Assembly: GCF_002355415.1 (NCBI RefSeq)
Contig: NZ_AP014936.1
Location: 2,356,001-2,420,000, forward strand
DNA from: Sulfurifustis variabilis
Lineage (GTDB): Bacteria > Pseudomonadota > Gammaproteobacteria > Acidiferrobacterales > Sulfurifustaceae
Reading direction: 5' to 3'
Length of the DNA: 64,000 nt
The notes beneath the pieces were generated by a model, which searched no databases, was not told where the DNA came from, and saw only the letters and a program-made list of their open reading frames with translations. Shown here one piece after another: positions 16,214-23,880 of this stretch. Numbering within the stretch: the first letter of the stretch is position 1; each line of letters starts with the position of its first letter. Both the position numbers and the translations under genes were made by a program.

Positions 16214-16510
16214 ATGGCCATGGAGCAAGCCCATTCTGCAGTGAGCAGCGCCGAGCAGGCGGCGCAGACGGCAACGGAACGTCTCGCGCAGACGGCCCAC
16301 GAGACGGTCGACACGCTGAGCGAGTACGGCGCCCGTGCGGAGCAGCAACTGCGGGAGACCGGCCGTCTCGCGGGCGAACAGTCCCGGGAACTGATAGACC
16401 AGATCAACGAGTACATCGTGGCGCACCCGATGGCGGCGATCGGCATCGCGGTCGGCGCCGGTTTTCTGCTCGGCGCCCTCGCTCGCCGGGGCGTGCAGGC
16501 CGGAGACTGA
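16214..16510 (+). CDS. DUF883 membrane-anchored protein, copy 2
   Basis: 98 residues from the ATG at 16214, 16 bases after the BON stop. It aligns with the copy at 11762 across its length: AVSSAEQ, RLRETGR-type centre (QQLRETGRLAGEQSREL) and the membrane helix AAIGIAVGAGFLLGALAR. It is the second half of a duplicated BON-DUF883 module. Confidence 0.85.
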   Translation: MAMEQAHSAVSSAEQAAQTATERLAQTAHETVDTLSEYGARAEQQLRETGRLAGEQSRELIDQINEYIVAHPMAAIGIAVGAGFLLGALARRGVQAGD

Positions 16511-16514
16511 CTCG

Positions 16515-16727
16515 ATGCGAACGCGCTGTCCCGGCTGGCTGTACGGGGCGGCCGCCGCGATGCTGGCCGTGAGCGCGTGCTCGAACGAGGTCACGCCGCG
16601 CAAGAACCGCCCGGCGGACCGGTCGGGCACGCAGTTACGCGCGGGTCGACGCGGAAAAGGTCGAGGCACGGGGCCTCGCCGCCGTCGCAGGCTCGCACTC
16701 GCCCGACCCAGGACACTTTTACCCTAA
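16515..16727 (+). CDS. Possible small lipoprotein, doubtful C-terminus
   Basis: 70 residues from an ATG 4 bases after the DUF883 stop, with GGAG in the end of that gene. The first 22 residues make a plausible lipoprotein signal (MLAVSAC). The rest turns into an Arg-rich stretch (GRGTGPRRRRRLALARPR) unlike a secreted protein, so the frame may have shifted or decayed after about residue 40. Confidence 0.4.
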   Translation: MRTRCPGWLYGAAAAMLAVSACSNEVTPRKNRPADRSGTQLRAGRRGKGRGTGPRRRRRLALARPRTLLP

Positions 16728-16742
16728 AGGAGAAACGAAGCG

Positions 16743-16928
16743 ATGAGACTCAGAACGACCACGATGGGCGCCGTGATGGGCGCCGCGGTAGCGATACTCG
16801 CCTTCAGCGGCTGCGAGCGAGAAGGCCCCGCGGAGCGCGCGGGCGAACGGATCGATCGCGGGGTCGAGAAGGCCGGCGATTCGCTCGAACGCGCCGGCGA
16901 TCGTGCGCAGGACCGGGTTGACCGCTGA
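16743..16928 (+). CDS. Small lipoprotein with Arg/Glu/Asp-rich helix
   Basis: 61 residues behind AAAGGAGAAACG. Lipobox AFSGC, with the Cys at about residue 24. The mature part is a charged helix repeating ERAGERIDRGVEKAGDSLERAGDRAQD, close to an 11-residue periodicity, which suggests a coiled coil or membrane-surface helix. It resembles entericidin-like or LPP-like small lipoproteins in size only. Confidence 0.65.
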   Translation: MRLRTTTMGAVMGAAVAILAFSGCEREGPAERAGERIDRGVEKAGDSLERAGDRAQDRVDR

Positions 16929-16966
16929 ACAGGCGCAAGGACGAACCCCGAGAAAGGAGATCTCAC

Positions 16967-17818
16967 ATGGCAACGATCATCGAACCTACCACGACCAGTC
17001 TGGAAAGCAGGTCGACACGCCGACCCTACTTCTCCGCCATCCGCTGGGGCGCCGTGCTGGCCGGCGTCGTCAGCGGGACCGCAAGCTATCTGCTGCTCGC
17101 CCTGCTCGGCGTGGCGGTCGGTCTGACGGCGGTCGATCCGCAGGCGGCCGAGCCGGTCGGCGCCGTGCCGCTCGGCGCCGGCATCTGGACCGGCATCAGC
17201 ATGCTCGTCGGCGCCTTCATCGGGGGCTACGTGGCGGGGAACATGTCCGGTCTTTCGCGCCTCACCGACGGCATGCTCCACGGGTTCGTCTCATGGGGCG
17301 CGACCACGCTGCTCTACGCGTTCATCACGGTCAGCGCACTCGGTGCCCTGCTCGGCGGCACGTTCAGCGTGCTGAGCTCGACCGTGCAAGGCGCCGCGCA
17401 GGCGGCTCCCGCGGGCGGCCAGCAGAACGTGATGGACCAGCTGGCCGGGATGATCACCGGCACCGGAGAGGGGCAGGTGAACGCGGAGACCCTGTCCTCG
17501 CTGCAGCAGGCGATGCAGGCGGGCGACCGCGACCGCGCGGTGAACATCATGGTCAACAACATGGGATTCACGCCGGAGCGCGCGCAGCAGACGGTGGACA
17601 AGGCGATGCCGCTCTTCAGTCAGCAGAACGTGCGCGGGGCCGCGGAACAGACGACCGAGGCACTGACTGCCGCCTCCTGGTGGCTCTTCATCGGCCTGCT
17701 CCTGTCGCTCGCGCTCGGAATCGCGGGTGGCGCGGCCGGCGTGCGCGCGACCACCAACCGCGTCGTCGGCGATCATGTTTCCGAACGCCACCACGTGCGC
17801 GGCATACCCGAGCCCTGA
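16967..17818 (+). CDS. Multi-helix membrane protein of unknown function
   Basis: 283 residues with four to five membrane helices: two near the N-terminus (AVLAGVVSGTASYLLLALLGVAVGL; GIWTGISMLVGAFIGGYVAG), one at FVSWGATTLLYAFITVSALGALLGG, a soluble Gln/Ala-rich middle (residues 140-225), and one at the end (WWLFIGLLLSLALGIAGGAAGV). The Gly-rich helices and the NMSGLSRLTDGMLHGFVSW loop are typical of a widespread family of stress-island membrane proteins without assigned role. AAAGGAG precedes the ATG. Confidence 0.7.
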   Translation: MATIIEPTTTSLESRSTRRPYFSAIRWGAVLAGVVSGTASYLLLALLGVAVGLTAVDPQAAEPVGAVPLGAGIWTGISMLVGAFIGGYVAGNMSGLSRLTDGMLHGFVSWGATTLLYAFITVSALGALLGGTFSVLSSTVQGAAQAAPAGGQQNVMDQLAGMITGTGEGQVNAETLSSLQQAMQAGDRDRAVNIMVNNMGFTPERAQQTVDKAMPLFSQQNVRGAAEQTTEALTAASWWLFIGLLLSLALGIAGGAAGVRATTNRVVGDHVSERHHVRGIPEP

Positions 17819-17933
17819 GGACGGGATCGGACGGACGGGACATCCGCCTCCGCGGCCGTCCCCGTCGCCCGGCGGCGGCGTCGGGGCGTCGTGGACGGCG
17901 CGACCGGATCACACAGCATCAGGAGACCAGGTC

Positions 17934-18419
17934 ATGGACGTATTCAAGCTGCTGAAGCAGGACCACGCGGAGGTTGCCAAGCTTTTCAAGAAACTCGAAG
18001 AGAGCTCGGAGCGCGCCGTCAAGACGCGGGAGAAGACGTTCAAGGAGCTGGCGAAGGAGCTCACGGTCCACACGCAGGTCGAGGAGGAAATCTTCTACCC
18101 GCGGCTCCGGGAGGAGGAGTCACTCCGCGAAATCATCAACGAGGCGATCGAGGAGCATCACGTCGCGGACACGCTGCTCGAGGAGATCTCCGCGATGCCC
18201 ACCGACGACGAGCAGTGGGAAGCGAAACTGACCGTGCTGAAGGAAGTCATCGAGCACCACGTCGAGGAAGAGGAAAAGGAACTGTTCCCGAAGGCGGAGA
18301 AGCTGATCGACAAGGACGAGGCGGCCGAAATGGCCCAGACCATCACCGAAGAAAAGGAAGGAATGATGAAGGGCGCGCACAAGGGCGCCAAAGAGATGTT
18401 CGCGCGACTGGGGCTCTGA
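17934..18419 (+). CDS. Hemerythrin-domain protein
   Basis: 161 residues. The non-heme di-iron ligand set of the hemerythrin/HHE fold is visible: DHAEV near residue 10, HTQVEEEIFYP near 45-55, EEHHVADTLLEEI near 80 and HHVEEEEKELFP near 105. A C-terminal helix with repeats of Glu/Lys follows. Such proteins bind oxygen or NO, or take part in iron and oxidative stress responses. AGGAGACC gives the ribosome site. It converges on glrR. Confidence 0.9.
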   Translation: MDVFKLLKQDHAEVAKLFKKLEESSERAVKTREKTFKELAKELTVHTQVEEEIFYPRLREEESLREIINEAIEEHHVADTLLEEISAMPTDDEQWEAKLTVLKEVIEHHVEEEEKELFPKAEKLIDKDEAAEMAQTITEEKEGMMKGAHKGAKEMFARLGL

Positions 18420-18511
18420 TCGCGCGCGTCCGCGACGGGGCGGGCGGTGTCCGCCCCGGCACGCCAGGTTGGTCCGGATACGGAAACGAAACGTCCGGCC
18501 GCGTCGAGCGG

Positions 18512-19906
18512 TCAGGACGAAGGGGGCCGCTGGCCCGAAGGCGTGGTGGTGCGGAAGGCCTTCGGCTCGAGGTGATAGCGCCGCAGGAGCTTGTAGAACT
18601 CCGTGCGATTGCGCTGAGCGAGCCGCGCGGCCCGGCTCACGTTTCCCGCCGTCATGCGCAGCAGCTGGGTGAGGTACTCGCGCTCGAACTGATCCCGTTT
18701 CTCCGCGAACGACAGGACCTGCGGCGGCTGGTTGTGCAGGGCCTTGCGCACCAGGCTGGCCGGGATCACCGGCGTGGTCGAGAGCGCGCAGGTCTGTTCG
18801 ACGACGTTCTGCAGCTGCCGGACGTTGCCGGGCCACGGCGCGCTGATCAGCAGCTCCATCGCCTCCGGGGAGAAGCTCTTGGGCTCCCGGCCGCCGCGCT
18901 CGCTGATCTCTACGAGAAAGTGAGCGACGAGAAGCGGGATGTCCTCCGGCCGCTTCGCGAGAGGCGGAAGCACGAGGGTGACGACGTTGAGCCGGTAATA
19001 AAGGTCCTGCCGGAACTCCCCCGCTGCAACCGCCGCGTCCAGGTCCCGGTGCGTGGCGGAGATCACGCGCACGTCGATGGGAATGGTTTCGCTCGAGCCC
19101 ACCGGCCGCACTTCCTTCTCCTGGAGCACCCGCAGGAGCTTCGCCTGGAAAGTGAGCGTCATGTCGCCGATCTCGTCGAGAAACAACGTCCCTTTGTGCG
19201 CGGCCTGGAACAGCCCTTTGTAGGTTTGCATCGCTCCCGTGAAGGCGCCCTTCACGTGGCCGAAAAGCTCGGATTCGAGCAACGTCTCCGGAATGGCGCT
19301 GCAGTTCATCGCCACGAAGGGCTCGCCGCACCGCCGGCTCGCCTTGTGGATCGCGCGGGCCAGCAGCTCCTTGCCGGTTCCGCTTTCGCTCTGGATGAGC
19401 ACCGACGCCTCGCTGTCCGCGACGAGACGCGCCTGCTGCAGCAGGTCCTCCATCACCGCGCTCTGGCTGATGATCTCCGACCGCCACGCGTCGTCCGGCG
19501 GTTCCGCGTCCCCTGCCGGCATGGGTCGCGGCGCTCCCGCCACGTGCAGCGCCTGCTCGACCGCCTTGAGCAGCCCCTTGCTGTCGAAGGGCTTGGTCAG
19601 GTAGCCGAAGACACCGCGCTTGATCGCCTCGACGGCATCGGGAATCGTGCCGTGCGCGGTGAGGATGATCACGGGAAGCGCCGGATGACGCTCGTGGATC
19701 GCGTTGTACAGCGCCATGCCGTCGATCCCGTCCATGCGCAGGTCCGTGACCACGAGCTGCGGCTGCGACGCGGCGAGGTAGGCAAGCGCCTTTTCGCCGC
19801 TCTCAGCCGTCTCCACGGAGTAGCCGGCGGCGTTGAGCCGCATGGCCAGCAGCCGGAGCAGCCCGAGGTCGTCGTCGACCAGCAGTATCTGCGCGCGCGA
19901 AGGCAT
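18512..19906 (-). CDS. glrR: Sigma-54 dependent response regulator GlrR (QseF)
   Basis: 464 residues. An N-terminal receiver domain (phospho-acceptor Asp in [10 protein letters not shown], near residue 57) is followed by an AAA+ domain with Walker A (GESGTGKE-type [13 protein letters not shown]), the GAFTGA loop that contacts sigma-54, and Walker B ([11 protein letters not shown]). A Fis-type helix-turn-helix ends it ([24 protein letters not shown]), very like enterobacterial GlrR. The start overlaps the qseG stop by one base. Phosphorylated by GlrK, it would act at TGTC-N10-GACA sites, several of which are in this window. Confidence 0.93.
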   Translation of the reverse strand: MPSRAQILLVDDDLGLLRLLAMRLNAAGYSVETAESGEKALAYLAASQPQLVVTDLRMDGIDGMALYNAIHERHPALPVIILTAHGTIPDAVEAIKRGVFGYLTKPFDSKGLLKAVEQALHVAGAPRPMPAGDAEPPDDAWRSEIISQSAVMEDLLQQARLVADSEASVLIQSESGTGKELLARAIHKASRRCGEPFVAMNCSAIPETLLESELFGHVKGAFTGAMQTYKGLFQAAHKGTLFLDEIGDMTLTFQAKLLRVLQEKEVRPVGSSETIPIDVRVISATHRDLDAAVAAGEFRQDLYYRLNVVTLVLPPLAKRPEDIPLLVAHFLVEISERGGREPKSFSPEAMELLISAPWPGNVRQLQNVVEQTCALSTTPVIPASLVRKALHNQPPQVLSFAEKRDQFEREYLTQLLRMTAGNVSRAARLAQRNRTEFYKLLRRYHLEPKAFRTTTPSGQRPPSS

Positions 19907-20448
19907 CAGCGGGGTTGGATCACGGGGGGCATGCGTCGGTCGATCTGCTCCTCGATCGCCTTGAGTTGCTCGAGCTTCCTGCGGAGCGCCTGACGCTCCC
20001 TGCGTTCGCTTTCGAGCGTCGCCTCCATCTCGCGGCGCTCGTCCAGCTGCTGCAGGAGCAGGACCGCCAGGCCGCGATAGGATTCGGCATTATAGCCGGA
20101 CTGGTGGGCGGCCTGCAGGAGCAGATGACGCGCGCGAGCGTCGTCGCGAAACGGGGCCTGCTTCAGCCCGAGCAGCACCGCGAGCCGGATGCGGTTCGCG
20201 GGACTCCCCTCGTCCCGAAATCCCTGCTCGCGCTCCGAGTACTCCCGCTGGAGCGCGCCCGGCGCGAGCAGTCGCACGCGCTCCGCATAACTGATCAGAT
20301 CCTCCAGCTCGGACGACGCGTGCTCGCACTCGTAGGAACCCGCGACGACGGGCGACGCCGACGACGATCGGCTGGGTGGCGCGGCGCAGCCCGCGACGAT
20401 GACGACACACGCGAGCGAAGCCGCCGCGGCGGAAACGCGACAATCCAT
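19906..20448 (-). CDS. qseG: QseG/YfhG-like outer-membrane lipoprotein
   Basis: 180 residues from the ATG behind AGAGGAGGGG. Lipoprotein signal with Cys near residue 21 (VIVAGCAAP). The mature part is helical with a terminal coiled coil (LESERRERQALRRKLEQLKAIEEQIDRR). Its place between glrK and glrR is the arrangement of the qseEGF operon, where QseG links the outer membrane to the GlrK sensor. Sequence similarity alone would be weak, so the name rests mostly on position. Confidence 0.8.
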   Translation of the reverse strand: MDCRVSAAAASLACVVIVAGCAAPPSRSSSASPVVAGSYECEHASSELEDLISYAERVRLLAPGALQREYSEREQGFRDEGSPANRIRLAVLLGLKQAPFRDDARARHLLLQAAHQSGYNAESYRGLAVLLLQQLDERREMEATLESERRERQALRRKLEQLKAIEEQIDRRMPPVIQPR

Positions 20449-20473
20449 TGCCCCTCCTCTCAGCCGCGAAAGA

Positions 20474-21919
20474 TTACGCACCGGCCAGCGGAAGCGCAAC
20501 GCGGATGTGCGCGCCGCCCTTCGAGTCCACGACTTCAATGCTGCCTTTGTGCAGGCGTGTGTACGCGTGCGCGATGGCGAGACCGAGCCCGCTGCCCTGC
20601 ATGAGCGCGCTTTGCGGTGTCGGACGACCCTGGTAGAAGGCATCGAAGACCTTTCCGCGCTCCCGCGGATCGATTCCCGGTCCTTGATCGCGGACGTCCA
20701 CCAGCGCGCGACCGGCCTCGCGCGAGAGAGCGATGTCGATTGCGCCGCCGGGCGGAGAATACTTGATCGCGTTCGAGAGCAGGTTGTCGAAGATCGACTT
20801 GAGCTTCTCGCGGTCGCCGATCACGGTGGCTTCGTGCAGGTCGGTGTGCACGGCGAGACGGCGCGAGGCAAGCAGCGGCTTCTGGTCGTCGATCACGCTG
20901 GCGAGCAGCCGATGCAGCTGAATCGGCCGCTCGTTGAGAAAGGGATCTTCCGTCTGCGCGATCGAGAAGTTGATCAGATCGTCGATCAGCTTCTGCAGCC
21001 GCACGCTGTTCGCCTGGAGAATGCGCGCGATCTCGGCCTGTTGGCGGTTGAGCGTGCCCGGTACTTCGTCGTGCAGAAGCTCGATACCTTCGCGTATCGC
21101 GGCGAGCGGCGTCTTCAGTTCGTGCGAGATGTTGCGCACGATCGTGACCTTGTGCTGCTCCAGCCCGCGCAGCCGAAGTCGCAGCCAGTCGAGCTGGCGC
21201 CCGAGCTCCTCTAGATCCCGCGGTCCCGAGACACGCACACCGTCCAGGAATCGCCCCTCCCCCAGCGAAGTGATCGCGTTCTTGATCTGCCGGATCGGCC
21301 GGTTGATCAGCACGCTGTACACCGCTGCGAGCACGAGCGCCGCGGGGATCAGCGCAATCGCCTGCACGATCAACCGCCGTTGGGTCTCGGCCGCGCCGAG
21401 CTGGATGTCATCGACCGCCCGGCTCACGAGTTCGCCGCTCTCGGCCAGAATCGCGCGAGCGGCCGCGTCCAGGACGGAGAAGCGCTCGGCGACGGACGGG
21501 CCCGGCGCGGGCGCCCCCGCGAGTGCCTGGTGCATCGCGGACTCCTCCTGGAGCAGGCCCTGCAGTCGTCGGCGCTGTTCCCCGGTCAGGGGTCGGGCGG
21601 CGAGCCGTTGCGCGTCCTGAAGGAAGCGCGCGCGGCGCTCCAGATAAACCTCGAACAGCTCCCGGTCGCGAAGCACGTCGTACTGCCGGGCGGCCCGCTC
21701 GAGAAAGGTCACGTCGGTGGCGAACACCTGGCTGACATGCAGGGTTTCGGCGGCGTCGTAGATCGCCTGTCGGCTCTGGCGGGCGAGGCGATCGACGGAC
21801 AGAATCGCGGCCACCTGCCCGATGATCAGCAGCAGGGCGAGGAGGAAAAACCCCGTCAGAATGAGCTGGAGGCTGGAGGTGAAACGATAAAAGGACGGAC
21901 GCATCCCGGCGGCTGGCAC
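20474..21919 (-). CDS. glrK: Sensor histidine kinase GlrK (QseE)
   Basis: 481 residues from a GTG behind GGAAGGGAGC. Two membrane helices (about residues 16-40 and 180-200) frame a helical periplasmic domain. A HAMP region follows, then the phospho-acceptor box VTIVRNISHELKTPLAAIREG, whose ISHELKTPLA-IREG form is characteristic of GlrK, and a HATPase domain with N-box SNAIKYSPPGG, DQGPGID and GSGLGLAIAHAYT. It is the first gene of glrK-qseG-glrR. The signal is not known here; in enterics it relates to envelope state and amino-sugar control. Confidence 0.93.
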   Translation of the reverse strand: MPAAGMRPSFYRFTSSLQLILTGFFLLALLLIIGQVAAILSVDRLARQSRQAIYDAAETLHVSQVFATDVTFLERAARQYDVLRDRELFEVYLERRARFLQDAQRLAARPLTGEQRRRLQGLLQEESAMHQALAGAPAPGPSVAERFSVLDAAARAILAESGELVSRAVDDIQLGAAETQRRLIVQAIALIPAALVLAAVYSVLINRPIRQIKNAITSLGEGRFLDGVRVSGPRDLEELGRQLDWLRLRLRGLEQHKVTIVRNISHELKTPLAAIREGIELLHDEVPGTLNRQQAEIARILQANSVRLQKLIDDLINFSIAQTEDPFLNERPIQLHRLLASVIDDQKPLLASRRLAVHTDLHEATVIGDREKLKSIFDNLLSNAIKYSPPGGAIDIALSREAGRALVDVRDQGPGIDPRERGKVFDAFYQGRPTPQSALMQGSGLGLAIAHAYTRLHKGSIEVVDSKGGAHIRVALPLAGA

Positions 21920-21993
21920 GCTCCCTTCCGCGATGCTATCACCGGTCTTCCGAAAATTACCCGCTCAAGCGACGGGCGCGTTCCCGGCCGGCG

Positions 21994-22030
21994 AAAAAAA
22001 AGCGCCGCGGCGGCCTCACGGCCGTCGCGG
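21994..22030 (-). terminator. Intrinsic terminator on the minus strand, upstream of glrK
   Basis: On the minus strand an 11-bp stem with one mismatch and loop GTGA (22005-22015 with 22020-22030) is followed by CGC and eight T (21994-22001). It ends transcription coming from the EF-hand gene at 22127 about 100 bases after that gene's stop. Confidence 0.85.
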
Positions 22031-22126
22031 CCCGTCCCTGGATCCGCCCGCCCCGGGAGTCCCCTGGGGAGGAGGGGCCGAAGACACCCGAAGCGGGATC
22101 CCGTCCCTGGGAATTTAAGGATCGTG

Positions 22127-22420
22127 CTACCGACTGCCGCTCTTCTCCTGCTTGCGCTCGGGCTTTTGGCCTTTCTTGGCGGCCTCGTACTCCGACTTGC
22201 TCAGCTGGCCGTCACTGTTCCGGTCCGCCTTCGAGAAGTCGAGCCCCTGTACCGAACCCGCCTCTTCCTTGCTGACCATGCCGTTGCCGTCGGCGTCGAC
22301 TTTCTGGAAGGATGCCCACTCGCCGGCCTTGGCCCCTTTCCCTTCCTGCGCGGCATATGCCGTGAAGGAGAAGGCGGAAACAGCAAGCGCGACGATCGCG
22401 GCCTTATTGAGTGTGTTCAT
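22127..22420 (-). CDS. Secreted EF-hand protein 1
   Basis: 97 residues. Sec signal cut after AYA (about residue 23). Two EF-hand loops: DADGNGMVSKEE and DRNSDGQLSKSE, each with the 1-3-5-12 acidic pattern. The C-terminus is Lys-rich (KKGQKPERKQEK). Likely a periplasmic calcium-binding protein. One of three adjacent paralogues on the same strand. Confidence 0.85.
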   Translation of the reverse strand: MNTLNKAAIVALAVSAFSFTAYAAQEGKGAKAGEWASFQKVDADGNGMVSKEEAGSVQGLDFSKADRNSDGQLSKSEYEAAKKGQKPERKQEKSGSR

Positions 22421-22520
22421 GTTCGCTTCTCCATAGCTGGTTGGTTTTTGATTACCACCGCGCGCCGGAACGAACCCACCGCTCGGTGCGCTTTGCTCAC
22501 GTCTTTCCGTGCCACTTCCT

Positions 22521-22931
22521 TTACCGCTCGGGGTAGCCGCCGCTCCCTTTCTGCGGGCTTTTCTCGCTTCCGCTGGGCGTGATCGGGCTCCCGCCGCTGC
22601 CTTCGCCCTTCAGACTCGGACCGCCGCTGCGGGCCGCTTCGTATTCCTGCCGACTCAGCCGCTGGTCGCCGTCGGCGTCGTAGTTCATGAAGCTGAGACC
22701 CGGCACGGCCGCCGCTTCGCTCTGATCGACGAAGCCGTCGCCGTTCTTGTCCACGTCCGTGAACGAGCCCCAGCTGCTGCGGTCCGCCGATCCCGTCGAC
22801 GAGCCGGTCGCACCGCCCGCGGCGGGCTGATCGCTTTGCACGCCGCCGCGCGTGGCGTCGGCCGCGTAGGCCGAAACGGAAAGCGCCGACAGCGCAAAAG
22901 CGAGCACACCTGCCTTCCCGATGGTTCCCAT
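22521..22931 (-). CDS. Secreted EF-hand protein 2
   Basis: 136 residues. Signal peptide ends SAYAAD. A Gly/Ser/Ala-rich linker precedes two EF-hand loops: DKNGDGFVDQSE (complete) and DADGDQRLSRQE (Gly at loop position 6 replaced by Gln, probably weaker). A Gly/Ser/Pro tail follows. AAGGAGGTACTC is the ribosome site. Middle member of the EF-hand trio. Confidence 0.83.
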   Translation of the reverse strand: MGTIGKAGVLAFALSALSVSAYAADATRGGVQSDQPAAGGATGSSTGSADRSSWGSFTDVDKNGDGFVDQSEAAAVPGLSFMNYDADGDQRLSRQEYEAARSGGPSLKGEGSGGSPITPSGSEKSPQKGSGGYPER

Positions 22932-23006
22932 GAGTACCTCCTTGCTAGCCTTCGATTGCTCACGCCCACGGCGTTTTGCGGGCGCACCAGAATTCTCTCT
23001 TCGCGC

Positions 23007-23045
23007 AAAAACGTAGGGCCGGGTCGCGCGACGCGCGACCCGGCC
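23007..23045 (-). terminator. Strong hairpin with T-run after EF-hand gene 3
   Basis: A perfect 12-bp stem (GGCCGGGTCGCG with CGCGACCCGGCC, loop of 5) at 23017-23045, followed on the minus strand by CTACG and five T (23007-23011). It lies within 10 bases of the stop of the gene at 23055 and may partly end or protect its message. Confidence 0.75.
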
Positions 23046-23054
23046 GAACGCGTC

Positions 23055-23444
23055 CTACCGGGTCATGCCGCCGCCGGAGGAACCGCCGGGGCTGGAGCTG
23101 CCGCCCGGGCTCGAGCTGCCGCCGGGGCTGGAGCTGCCACCCGGGCTCGAGCTGCCGCCGGGGCTGGAGCTGCCGCCCTTCTTCATCGCCGCCTCGTACT
23201 CCGAACGGCTGAGCTTCCCGTCGCTGTCGCTGTCGGCCGTGGAGAAGTCGAGACCGGAGATCGACTGCGCCTCGCTGCGCTCGATGGAGCCGCTGCTGTC
23301 CTTGTCCGCCTGAGTGAAGGACGGCATGCCGCCTGCCCCCGCTGCGCCACCGGCGCCGGTAGTGCCTTTCTCGCCTGCTGCGAAGCCGACGCTCGAGAAC
23401 GCCGACAGCGCGAAGGCAACGATCACTGTCCTGGTGAGTTTCAT
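23055..23444 (-). CDS. Secreted EF-hand protein 3 with GGSSSP repeats
   Basis: 129 residues from the ATG behind AAGGAGATC (an earlier in-frame ATG has no ribosome site). Signal peptide cut after GFA. Two EF-hand loops: DKDSSGSIERSE and DSDSDGKLSRSE. The C-terminus has five tandem copies of GGSSSP, then GGSSGGG. Driven by a sigma-54 promoter with GlrR sites. First gene of the EF-hand trio. Confidence 0.85.
   Translation of the reverse strand: MKLTRTVIVAFALSAFSSVGFAAGEKGTTGAGGAAGAGGMPSFTQADKDSSGSIERSEAQSISGLDFSTADSDSDGKLSRSEYEAAMKKGGSSSPGGSSSPGGSSSPGGSSSPGGSSSPGGSSGGGMTR
23078..23175. repeat. Five tandem 18-bp units encoding GGSSSP
   Basis: Near-identical 18-bp units inside the EF-hand 3 gene; alternating CTGGAG and CTCGAG forms make pairs of units more alike than neighbours, as if 36-bp blocks had been copied. 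The copy number is likely to vary between strains. Confidence 0.8.
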
Positions 23445-23510
23445 AGAGATCTCCTTGAAAAAGTGATTGCCATCCGAATGCACACGGAGTACTCCGTGTC
23501 ACGCCGTCGT

Positions 23511-23526
23511 AGCAATGCGTATGCCA
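23511..23526 (-). promoter_or_regulatory. Sigma-54 promoter of the EF-hand cluster
   Basis: On the minus strand TGGCATACGCATTGCT, with GG and GC 10 bases apart; nearly the same as the barrel-gene promoter (TGGTATACGAATTGCT). Predicted start near 23500, leader about 56 bases. Confidence 0.8.
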
Positions 23527-23587
23527 GGAGCCAAGCGCCCGGAAACGCTACGTACGGAGAGCGAAAGACCGCGCTCTCAAGATCGTT

Positions 23588-23671
23588 TGTCGTCCGCGGG
23601 CGACACCCGCGTTTGGCGCGGCCGAACGACGATTGATTTGGCGCGTATTCTCTTGTCTCTCGACAGCGACA
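23588..23671. promoter_or_regulatory. Two GlrR/QseF-type activator sites between divergent sigma-54 promoters
   Basis: Perfect TGTC-N10-GACA sites at 23588-23605 and 23654-23671, 66 bp apart. They lie about -96 and -162 from the EF-hand start and about -263 and -197 from the divergent start near 23859. The sites are symmetric and could serve both. Confidence 0.82.
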
Positions 23672-23832
23672 AGAACGGCCTCACACCCCGCGCGACGCGA
23701 CCCCGACGGGGAAACCCGGGAGACATCGGGTGCGATCGGACGGTGCGCGTCGGGCGGAGCTGCGGCCGCGCCCGCGGGGGAGCGGCGTGCTCAGGCGGTG
23801 CGGCGGGAAGACGCGTGAACGAGGCCGGCGCG

Positions 23833-23848
23833 TGGCACGCCGATTGCT
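23833..23848 (+). promoter_or_regulatory. Sigma-54 promoter of the 25-residue miniprotein, full consensus
   Basis: TGGCACGCCGATTGCT matches all defined positions of TGGYACR-N4-TTGCW with correct GG-GC spacing. Predicted start about 23859, giving a 22-base leader with a GGAGG site before the ATG at 23881. Confidence 0.85.
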
Positions 23849-23880
23849 GGCATCGCGTCGAGAATCACGGAGGCGCGGAA

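Noticed and set aside
23078-23175. Regular repeats suggestive of a CRISPR array
   Set aside because: The repeats are tandem 18-bp units without spacers and encode GGSSSP in an EF-hand protein.
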